From Proteiniclasticum ruminis DSM 24773 (GTDB lineage Bacteria; Bacillota; Clostridia; Clostridiales; Clostridiaceae): a stretch of 64,000 bases of DNA. The notes below the pieces were generated by a model. That model saw nothing but the letters and a program-made list of their open reading frames with translations. It was not told the DNA's origin and did no database searches. Below, one piece after another: positions 55,069-61,862 of this stretch; the stretch's first letter is position 1; each line of letters opens with the position of its first letter. The position numbers and the translations under genes are program-made. Location of the stretch: assembly GCF_000701905.1 (NCBI RefSeq), contig NZ_JNKC01000001.1, positions 310,001-374,000 on the forward strand. Direction: 5' to 3'.

Positions 55069-55842
55069 CTATCCTATTCTATGTAAGGTCGTACTTTCAG
55101 TACGATGATCTGTTCTTTCAATGAAATCTTGTCCAAGTTCGCGATGCAGTAGTGCAGTAAGTTCCAAAGTTCTTTTACGGTCCATCTGCTCGACACCTTC
55201 CAGCTTGTATTTGATGTTCATCACTTCGTATTTGTTTTCACCCATTGAATGATAGGGAAGAAGCTCAATCTTCTCCACATTCTGAAGCGTCTTGATTTTT
55301 TTCGCCAGTTGAACAATATGCTCTTCACTGTCCGTAATACCCGGTACTACGACATGTCTGATCCACATCTTGGTTCCTGCGTTTTGAACGGCCTCCAAAA
55401 ACTTTAAAGACTTATCTTCTTTCTGACCTGCGATGAATAAATACTGCTTTGGATCTTCATGTTTGATATCAAACAAAACCAAATCCGTGTACTTCAAGAT
55501 TTCTTCATATTCTCCAAATCCATATCCCGCTGTATCCAGTGCTGTGTGAATGCCTAACTCTCTGCATGCTTTTAGAGATTCTAAAAGAAACTCAGGCTGA
55601 AGAAGAGGCTCTCCACCAGAAAAGGTAACTCCACCACCAGATTTTTCAAAGTATGGACGGTATCTTTTGATTTTTTTTATAAGGTCGGAGGCTTCTACTT
55701 GGGTTCCTCCCCCCATAGTCCAGGTATCTGGATTATGGCAATAGAGGCATCTGAGTTTACATCCCTGAAGAAACACCACAGTTCTGATTCCTGGTCCGTC
55801 TACAAGACCCATGCTTTCTATTGAATGGATTCTGCCTTTCAA
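55069..55842 (-). CDS. pflA: Pyruvate formate-lyase activating enzyme
   Basis: Radical SAM enzyme that installs the glycyl radical on PFL. 257 residues from TTG at 55840-55842 (LKGRIHSIESMGLVDGPGIR), seven bases after GAGGAG; a GTG at 55851 overlaps that site. Cluster motif CKLRCLYCHNPDTW (CX3CX2C), then GGGVTFSGGEPLLQ for SAM and DTAGYG. It follows pflB by 25-35 bases in one operon. Confidence 0.94.
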   Translation of the reverse strand: MKGRIHSIESMGLVDGPGIRTVVFLQGCKLRCLYCHNPDTWTMGGGTQVEASDLIKKIKRYRPYFEKSGGGVTFSGGEPLLQPEFLLESLKACRELGIHTALDTAGYGFGEYEEILKYTDLVLFDIKHEDPKQYLFIAGQKEDKSLKFLEAVQNAGTKMWIRHVVVPGITDSEEHIVQLAKKIKTLQNVEKIELLPYHSMGENKYEVMNIKYKLEGVEQMDRKRTLELTALLHRELGQDFIERTDHRTESTTLHRIG

Positions 55843-55876
55843 AGTCCTCACTCCTCATCTATCTTTTTGTCTGAAA

Positions 55877-58105
55877 TTACATTGCTTCGTGGAAAGTTCT
55901 TGAGATGACTTCCATCTGCTGCTCTTTAGATAATCTGTTGAAATTAACTGCATATCCTGAAACTCTAATGGTCAGTGTTGGATACTTTTCTGGGTGCGCC
56001 ATGGCATCCTCAAGCTTCTCTCTGTTGAAGACATTGACGTTCAGGTGATGGGCATCCTGTGAGAAGTAGCCATCCAGCACAGACGCCAGATTGTTGATTC
56101 TTTCTTCTCCAGATTTTCCAAGAGCATCTGGAACAATCGAGAAGGTATTGGACACTCCATCTTCACAAGTGCTGCAGTATGGAATCTTCGCTACACTGTT
56201 CAGTGATGCTAGAGCACCTTCCAGATCTCTTCCGTGCATTGGATTTGCTCCTGGTGCAAATGGCTCTCCCGCTTTTCTTCCGTCAGGTGTTGCACCAGTT
56301 TTCTTACCATACACCACATTGGATGTGATGGTCAGAACGGATAATGTGTGTTTTGCATCTCGATAGGTCTGATGTCTCTTCAGTTCACTGGAGAACTTCT
56401 CCACCAGGCTTACAGCAATGTCATCCACACGGTCATCATCATTCCCGTATTTAGGGAAGTCCCCTTCGATTTCAAAATCTACTGTAATTCCATTCTCATT
56501 ACGCTTTGGCATTACTTTTGCATATTTGATCGCCGCAAGTGAATCAGCGGCTACTGAAAGTCCAGCTACACCAAACGCCATAAGTCTGCCCACTTCTGTG
56601 TCATGAAGTGCCATCTGTCCAGCCTCATACGCATACTTATCATGCATATAATGAATTATATTCATGGTATTGACATAAAGTTCAGCTACATATTCAAGAA
56701 CTTTATTGTAGTTTTCAAGCACTGTGTCATACTCAAGCACCGCATCTGTAATAGGTGTGAGTCCTTCGATGACTTTCTTTCCTGATTTCTCATCAACACC
56801 ACCATTTAAAGCATAGAGCAGTGATTTCGCAAGATTGCATCTTGCTCCAAAGAACTGCATTTGCTTCCCGATGGACATAGCAGACACACAGCATGCAATC
56901 GCATAGTCATCGCCATAGAGAGGTCTCATGATATCGTCATTCTCATACTGAATAGAGTCTGTCTGGATGGACATATCCGCACAGAATTTCTTGAAATTCT
57001 CTGGAAGAGTCTGAGCCCATAGGACTGTCATGTTAGGTTCTGGTGCTGTTCCAAGATTGATCAGTGTATGCAAGAATCTGAACGATGACTTGGTCACTAG
57101 TGGTCGGCCATCAAGACCTACTCCACCTATTGCTTCAGTTACCCATGTTGGATCTCCTGCAAACAGATCATCATATTCTGGTGTTCTCAGATGTCTGACC
57201 ATTCTCAGCTTAATCACAAACTGATCGATGATCTCCTGAGCTACCGCTTCATCAATGGTGCCATTACGTAAATCCCTTTCGATATAGCAGTCCAGGAAAG
57301 TACTGGTTCTTCCAAGAGACATAGCCGCTCCATTGTTCTCTTTTACAGCCGCAAGATAGCCAAAGTATACAAACTGAACTGCTTCCTTCGCATCCTTCGC
57401 TGGCTGTGAAATATCAAATCCGTAAGAAGCTGCCATTTCTTTCATTTCATTCAACGCTCTAATCTGTTCATTGACTTCTTCTCTCTGTCGGATTAGTGCA
57501 TCCAGCATTGGTCCTTTGAGATTTTCAAGATCCTTCTTCTTTTCAAGAATCAGACGATCGATTCCATAAAGAGCAACTCTTCTGTAATCACCAATGATTC
57601 TTCCTCTTCCATATGCATCTGGAAGCCCTGTAATAAGCCCAGTGCTTCTGGCAGCTCTCATTTCCTTATTGTATGCATGGAACACACCTTCATTATGAGT
57701 CTTTCTATATTTAGGAAACTCTTTTAGTATGGAGTCCGATGCGGTGAAATTATACGCTTCCAGAGACTGTTCCACCATTCTGAATCCACCATAAGGATTG
57801 ATGATTCTCTTTAATGGCGCATCTGTCTGAAGACCTACGATTGTCTCTGCTTCTTTGACAATATATCCTGGTTTGAAGTTATTGATCCCAGCAATGTTTT
57901 CTTCGTCTACACCGAGAACACCTTGCTTAATTTCTTCAACGATCAGCTGCCCAGCTTTTTCCCATACTTTCTTTGTATTTTCTGTAGGGCCTGCTAGAAA
58001 AGATGCGTCTCCTTCATATAAGGTGAAGTTCTTCTGAATAAAGTCTCTAACATCTATTTCATTTGTCCAGTTACCTTCATTAAATCCATTCCATTGATTT
58101 ATCAT
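55877..58105 (-). CDS. pflB: Formate C-acetyltransferase (pyruvate formate-lyase)
   Basis: Converts pyruvate and CoA to acetyl-CoA and formate by a glycyl radical mechanism. 742 residues from ATG 58103-58105 (GGGAGG seven bases upstream); the frame extends to 58180 but that part overlaps the promoter. Catalytic Cys405-Cys406 in [13 protein letters not shown] and radical Gly717 in RVSGYAVNF, both counted from this start. The start of the mature protein, [22 protein letters not shown], is standard. Oxygen-labile, hence anaerobic. Cotranscribed with pflA. Confidence 0.98.
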   Translation of the reverse strand: MINQWNGFNEGNWTNEIDVRDFIQKNFTLYEGDASFLAGPTENTKKVWEKAGQLIVEEIKQGVLGVDEENIAGINNFKPGYIVKEAETIVGLQTDAPLKRIINPYGGFRMVEQSLEAYNFTASDSILKEFPKYRKTHNEGVFHAYNKEMRAARSTGLITGLPDAYGRGRIIGDYRRVALYGIDRLILEKKKDLENLKGPMLDALIRQREEVNEQIRALNEMKEMAASYGFDISQPAKDAKEAVQFVYFGYLAAVKENNGAAMSLGRTSTFLDCYIERDLRNGTIDEAVAQEIIDQFVIKLRMVRHLRTPEYDDLFAGDPTWVTEAIGGVGLDGRPLVTKSSFRFLHTLINLGTAPEPNMTVLWAQTLPENFKKFCADMSIQTDSIQYENDDIMRPLYGDDYAIACCVSAMSIGKQMQFFGARCNLAKSLLYALNGGVDEKSGKKVIEGLTPITDAVLEYDTVLENYNKVLEYVAELYVNTMNIIHYMHDKYAYEAGQMALHDTEVGRLMAFGVAGLSVAADSLAAIKYAKVMPKRNENGITVDFEIEGDFPKYGNDDDRVDDIAVSLVEKFSSELKRHQTYRDAKHTLSVLTITSNVVYGKKTGATPDGRKAGEPFAPGANPMHGRDLEGALASLNSVAKIPYCSTCEDGVSNTFSIVPDALGKSGEERINNLASVLDGYFSQDAHHLNVNVFNREKLEDAMAHPEKYPTLTIRVSGYAVNFNRLSKEQQMEVISRTFHEAM

Positions 58106-58171
58106 CTTGTATCCTCCCATTTTTATAACACATTCGACTAATTCTCTTAATCTGTTTTCTCTTACAAATGT

Positions 58172-58200
58172 ATTATACAATAGGTTTGTCTTTTTGTTAA
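58172..58200 (-). promoter_or_regulatory. Sigma-A promoter of pflBA
   Basis: TTAACA (58195-58200), 17 bases, TATAAT (58172-58177) on the minus strand; predicted start near 58165, leader about 60 bases. Confidence 0.75.
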
Positions 58201-58277
58201 TACCTAGTCAATAAGTTTTTTTCTCGATAATCCTGCTTTAAATGAAAATTATATTGACAAACAGCCTGTTTTATGAT

Positions 58278-58311
58278 TATTGATACAAAACCCCAGTATA
58301 TTGATACAAAA
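58278..58311. repeat. Two 13-bp direct repeats upstream of the pfl promoter
   Basis: TATTGATACAAAA occurs at 58278-58290 and again at 58299-58311, exact copies with a 21-base period (two helical turns), 80-110 bases before the pfl promoter. The period puts both on the same DNA face, as for paired regulator sites. The binding protein is unknown. Confidence 0.55.
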
Positions 58312-58374
58312 ACAGTACAGAATTCCATAATCCACCATTATTATTGTTATTTTGTGTCATAATCCATTACAGCT

Positions 58375-58403
58375 TGACAGAAAATAATTATTATTTTATT
58401 ACA
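58375..58403 (+). promoter_or_regulatory. Possible orphan plus-strand promoter in the pfl leader
   Basis: TTGACA, 17 bases, TATTAC on the plus strand, with no plus-strand gene downstream; the transcript would run about 170-200 bases into the bidirectional terminator at 58570-58602. AT-rich context makes chance likely. Confidence 0.25.
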
Positions 58404-58569
58404 ACATTTTCTCTTTAGTCTCACAACAAAATATCAGCGTACATCTTTTATAACATTTATCTCCTCTAAATCTGGATCTGTTTCTACAACACCCTAAATT
58501 TTTACTGTTATAAAATATCGTTCAATTTATAGTACAGTTAATGGATTGTGTTGTGCAATTGTATTAAAA

Positions 58570-58602
58570 AAAGGAGAGATCTTACTCATCGATCTCTCCT
58601 TT
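58570..58602. terminator. Bidirectional intrinsic terminator after the YkoP-like gene
   Basis: AAAGGAGAGATC and GATCTCTCCTTT form a 12-base perfect stem with T-runs on both exits, a few bases after the YkoP-like stop. Confidence 0.9.
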
Positions 58603-58610
58603 TTCTTCAG

Positions 58611-59135
58611 TTAATCTCTTATCATCTCAAACAATTGCGATTGGGATATCCAGCATTCTTTCGCAACTCTTTTCTTACCATCTTTTTTTGCTTTTTCTTT
58701 TCTTAAAGTGCTCCTTAGAATATTCTCACCAAGACTCACCAACTTCCGTCTAACTGGAGATTCAATCTCAATGATTGTAAAGCCAGCACGCCGTGCCAAC
58801 CTATGAAGAAGGGTGATTCCTAATACAGCTTTATATTTTCTGTTTTCTGGTTTCTCCATATGTATCCCGATCAACTTCAGCTCTTCAGCAAGCATGGTGA
58901 AAAGATTCCCATAACTTGTATCTAGGTTCTTCAAATTCGTGTTCACCATGTGAATTTCATAATAACAATCACCACGCTGAATTACCGTGCCATCCTCAAT
59001 CAGCACATTCTTCCCTTTGTGCACTTTTGGAACCATATACAAAAACCCTATACTGCTTCCTGGAACTCGCTGCCACCCCAGCATCCTCACAAGACTTGCA
59101 TCATAAAATCCAATCACTTTCTTTAATACATCCAT
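58611..59135 (-). CDS. YkoP-like protein downstream of a polysaccharide deacetylase
   Basis: 174 residues. It resembles the YkoP-like domain commonly fused to, or next to, polysaccharide deacetylases: LIEDGTVIQRGDCYYEIHMVN (G-D-X-V-X-E-X-H-X-X-N core) and LGITLLHRLARRAGFTIIEIE. A basic C-terminal tail follows (KKDGKKRV). No signal peptide. Function is not established. It lies nine bases downstream of the deacetylase, so the two form an operon. Confidence 0.72.
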   Translation of the reverse strand: MDVLKKVIGFYDASLVRMLGWQRVPGSSIGFLYMVPKVHKGKNVLIEDGTVIQRGDCYYEIHMVNTNLKNLDTSYGNLFTMLAEELKLIGIHMEKPENRKYKAVLGITLLHRLARRAGFTIIEIESPVRRKLVSLGENILRSTLRKEKAKKDGKKRVAKECWISQSQLFEMIRD

Positions 59136-59143
59136 TCTTTCAC

Positions 59144-59842
59144 CTACACTTTTACAGTCACATCATGTTCAGGAACAACAAACTCATACCCCATTTTCTG
59201 TAATTCAGGCAAAGCAATCTCCAATGCATTGATCGTTCTCTGCGGTGCATCCTTCGCCCCTCTACCATCGTGAAGAAGTACGATATCTCCAGGTCTCACT
59301 TTTTTCAGTAAGGTCTTCTCAATATACTCCTCATCCACATACTTGCTCCAGTCAGATGCATGAAGTGACCACAAGACAGGCCTGAAATCATACTCATGTA
59401 TAAACTTTGAGGAGACAACATTGACAAGCCCCCAGGGAGGTCTGTACAGATTCACTTTTACCCCCATACCTCGCAACACTTCAATTGAATCATGAAAATC
59501 CTTTTTCATTGCTTTATAGGAACGGATTGGAGCCCCAATATGCTTATTTGCATGAAGTCCGATCACATGCCCTTCTCTAACAATTCTTTCGATAATATCT
59601 GGATTCGCCTTCACTTTTTCGCCTAGAACAAAAAAAGTGGCTCTTATTCTATACTTCTTCAGCAGGTCCAGCAATTGGGGTGTATATCTCGGATCTGGCC
59701 CATCATCAAAAGTCACCGCTATCCTCTTTCCGTTCACAGGAATCTTTTTCAGAACACGTTTCGAAAAATACCGGAAGTAGATATTGGGGATAATTGAATA
59801 AATCACAAATAAATAGAACAAAACAGTATCCACTTTCATCAC
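59144..59842 (-). CDS. Polysaccharide deacetylase (NodB domain) membrane-anchored
   Basis: 232 residues: an N-terminal hydrophobic segment (about 4-22) that probably anchors it to the membrane, then a NodB domain (about 38-225). Motif 1 is VTFDDGPDPRYTP with the metal Asp pair, motif 2 is HANKH (the HXXXH metal ligands, variant of H-S/T-X-X-H), motif 3 is RPPWG, and LLHDG is motif 5. It would deacetylate a peptidoglycan or other GlcNAc polymer outside the cell. Upstream lies the structured RNA gene. Confidence 0.9.
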   Translation of the reverse strand: MMKVDTVLFYLFVIYSIIPNIYFRYFSKRVLKKIPVNGKRIAVTFDDGPDPRYTPQLLDLLKKYRIRATFFVLGEKVKANPDIIERIVREGHVIGLHANKHIGAPIRSYKAMKKDFHDSIEVLRGMGVKVNLYRPPWGLVNVVSSKFIHEYDFRPVLWSLHASDWSKYVDEEYIEKTLLKKVRPGDIVLLHDGRGAKDAPQRTINALEIALPELQKMGYEFVVPEHDVTVKV

Positions 59843-59922
59843 CTATCCTTCTCCACACTTTTATGTGGCTACCACTATAATTATAGCCTTATTTACAGTA
59901 AATACCACATAGAGTTATTCGC

Positions 59923-59951
59923 AAAAAATTAAGCAGCCAATGGCTGCTTAA
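59923..59951 (-). terminator. Intrinsic terminator of the structured RNA
   Basis: Minus-strand TTAAGCAGCC-a-tt-GGCTGCTTAA followed by TTTTTT: near-perfect 10-base stem and six U residues, directly after the RNA body. Confidence 0.93.
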
Positions 59952-60186
59952 CTGCACAATCGTGCTCGAAAGTTATTTGACCTAGTCTTTGACCCCACAC
60001 TCGCCTGCTGGAGCTTTTGCTACCCGGACTTAACCTCTCACTACTTACCCTCTCATTGCTGGCAGGACTTACTTCTAAGCCGCACCATGATTGTCAGTAC
60101 TTTGACTGACTTACGTGGATCCTTTTGCCTGCGACTGGCTTGGACTATCAGGGGCTTCCCCGAGCAACTACAAACATAACTTTCAA
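59923..60186 (-). ncRNA. Stand-alone structured RNA, probable raiA-motif RNA
   Basis: About 260-nt transcript without a reading frame, with its own sigma-A promoter and terminator. The body (59963-60166) is closed by pairing of CGAGCA (60161-60166) with TGCTCG (59963-59968). Inside are GGGG-aag-CCCC (near 60151-60161) and GTCAGT-N6-ACTGAC (60093-60110). GC content and unpaired GA-rich stretches (GTAGTGAGAGGTTAAGTCCGG) are unlike its surroundings. A closed body of about 204 nt and a position directly after comFC match what I know of raiA-motif RNAs of Firmicutes, which usually lie between comFC and raiA. No raiA gene follows here. Tm-RNA, RNase P and SRP RNA signatures are missing. Confidence 0.75.
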
Positions 60187-60192
60187 TTTCAC

Positions 60193-60221
60193 ATTATATC
60201 AATCTGAAGGAAGATATTCAA
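60193..60221 (-). promoter_or_regulatory. Strong sigma-A promoter of the structured RNA
   Basis: TTGAAT (60216-60221), exactly 17 bases, TATAAT (60193-60198), just downstream of the comFC stop; predicted start near 60186. It shows the RNA is transcribed independently of comFC. Confidence 0.88.
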
Positions 60222-60243
60222 GAGCTGTATCAAAAGGAACTTC

Positions 60244-60867
60244 TCATACCAGTTTGAAAACAGTCATATAATAGGAATGCACCCCTTGATTCTCCAAAAG
60301 CTTCACACATCTCCCCACGGTGCTTCCCGTAGTAAAGACATCATCAATAACAAGCACCCTCTTCCCCTTCAACCGCTCCGCGGAATAATGACGAAGCATA
60401 ATTTGCTCCGCGTTTTCTTTCCGGCTCTCCATATCCAACTTTTTCTGTTCCATTTTAGAAGGCTTAAAAAGAGCTCTCAATGGAATTCCAGTTTCCTTCG
60501 ATATTCTCTCCGCCATATACTCTCCATGATCAAACCCCAGATTTTGTACAGATTTGAAGGAGCTTGGCGCAAATGTTATGAGATGAAATGACTTGATGAA
60601 GACTCTTTGATCGGAGAGCATAAGATTCGCCATGTCATTTCCAGCATAAAAGGATCCACGTTTCTTATATGCCATCAGCAGCGCTTTTCCTTCCTCATTA
60701 TATGCAAAGATGGACATCCCCTTCTGCTTTTTAAGCAAACTTTCCTCCTGCAGAAATATCAGCTTTTTCTTACAGGAAGTACAAAGACCATCTGTGAACT
60801 CATCGCAAATAGGACACTTGTCATAGGGAAACACGAGATTCCGAAAAAACTGACCTATCCTATTCAA
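60244..60867 (-). CDS. comFC: ComFC family phosphoribosyltransferase-like protein
   Basis: 207 residues. N-terminal zinc ribbon CPICDEFTDGLCTSC and C-terminal PRTase domain with RVLVIDDVFTTGSTVGRC. ComFC acts in natural transformation, with ComFA, and is widespread even in bacteria not known to be competent. Its start overlaps the ComFA-like gene by eight bases (60860-60867), so translation is coupled. Typical order: recD2-comFA-like-comFC. Confidence 0.93.
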   Translation of the reverse strand: MNRIGQFFRNLVFPYDKCPICDEFTDGLCTSCKKKLIFLQEESLLKKQKGMSIFAYNEEGKALLMAYKKRGSFYAGNDMANLMLSDQRVFIKSFHLITFAPSSFKSVQNLGFDHGEYMAERISKETGIPLRALFKPSKMEQKKLDMESRKENAEQIMLRHYSAERLKGKRVLVIDDVFTTGSTVGRCVKLLENQGVHSYYMTVFKLV

Positions 60868-61843
60868 ATCCTTCTTCCCAAAGTATTTTATTGAAATGTC
60901 TTGTCAGTTCCTTTGTCCTCTCCATATCTCTAGTAGTATGTTGACACAACATGATTACTTCTCCGTTCATTTCATCATAGAATCCAGTTCTCAAACAGAA
61001 AAAGAGCAGTTCTCGATAACTGTATCTGGTTGAATCTGAACCATGAATGATGATTTCGAAATTGGTCTCCACATCCAAATAATCATCAAGATCATCTGTA
61101 ATGAAAATATAGGGTTTTTCAACATCCTTGACCAGTTCCTTCATCGTCTTCGTACCAATCTCATCCACATCAAAAATGCAGCTTTCCAGTGATTCATCAA
61201 CCTTCGAAAGAAATCTTGCCACTTTTCTTTTGACTTTTTTATCTGCAGTAAGAAGCAGAACCTTCTTCTTTTCATATACAAACCAGAGAAGGTACTCATA
61301 TACCGAAGTAGGTACAAACTCATCAAGGTTCAGTCGTGTCTCAATCACTCTTGGTTCAGAAACAAATCCGCTTCGTCCGGCCATTGGTACTTCCAGAACA
61401 TCCATCCCCATAAAAATAGTTTCAAAGGAATATGCAATCACTTTCCTGCATCTTGGAAAGATAAACCCAATCAGATGCTGCATTTCAGGTTTCTTATGAA
61501 TTGGAAATGAATTGACATCGTCATAAACCACAAGGTCATACTGTTCGCGGATACGTAATGCCTGGAAATAGTCACAGATAACCAGCGATTCTTTCTCATT
61601 GATTTCAAGATCCTGGTGCAGTGAAATAGAAGAAAATCCCAGATTTCTCATATATTGGGAAATAAGCACATTTTCTTTCATTTCTCCAGTAATATAAAGA
61701 ACCCGTCCTCCATCATAAAGAACTTTGTTCACCAGCTCTTTCAATGGTTCAATCCCCATATAGGGAACCGTTTTAATATTTATGGCTTTTTGCTCACCTT
61801 CCATATACCAATGAAAGAGCTGTCTCTTCTTGTCAACTTTCAT
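60860..61843 (-). CDS. ComFA-like protein lacking an ATP-binding P-loop
   Basis: 327 residues in the comFA position between recD2 and comFC. VVYDDVNSFPI (about residue 107) stands where ComFA has DEVDAFP, and the C-terminal YSYRELLFFCLRTGFYDEMNGEV / TTRDMERTKELTRHFN matches the end of ComFA helicases. But the N-terminal half has GGRVLYITGEMKENV in place of a Walker A (no GXGKT), and the DExD box is YDDV. It appears to be a shortened, ATPase-dead ComFA relative. ComFA normally pulls single-stranded DNA into the cell. Family assignment is inference from position and weak motifs. Confidence 0.65.
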   Translation of the reverse strand: MKVDKKRQLFHWYMEGEQKAINIKTVPYMGIEPLKELVNKVLYDGGRVLYITGEMKENVLISQYMRNLGFSSISLHQDLEINEKESLVICDYFQALRIREQYDLVVYDDVNSFPIHKKPEMQHLIGFIFPRCRKVIAYSFETIFMGMDVLEVPMAGRSGFVSEPRVIETRLNLDEFVPTSVYEYLLWFVYEKKKVLLLTADKKVKRKVARFLSKVDESLESCIFDVDEIGTKTMKELVKDVEKPYIFITDDLDDYLDVETNFEIIIHGSDSTRYSYRELLFFCLRTGFYDEMNGEVIMLCQHTTRDMERTKELTRHFNKILWEEGFE

Positions 61844-61862
61844 AAAAACCCTCCACTTTCTT

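Noticed and set aside
58106-58180. 25-residue N-terminal extension of PflB
   Set aside because: It overlaps the predicted -10 box and transcription start; GGGAGG points to the ATG at 58105.
59923-60186. tmRNA, RNase P RNA, SRP RNA or 6S RNA as identity of the structured RNA
   Set aside because: No tRNA-Ala-like ends or tag frame, no RNase P P4 consensus, no SRP GGUCAGG tetraloop helix, and no single long 6S-type hairpin; location after comFC favours raiA motif.
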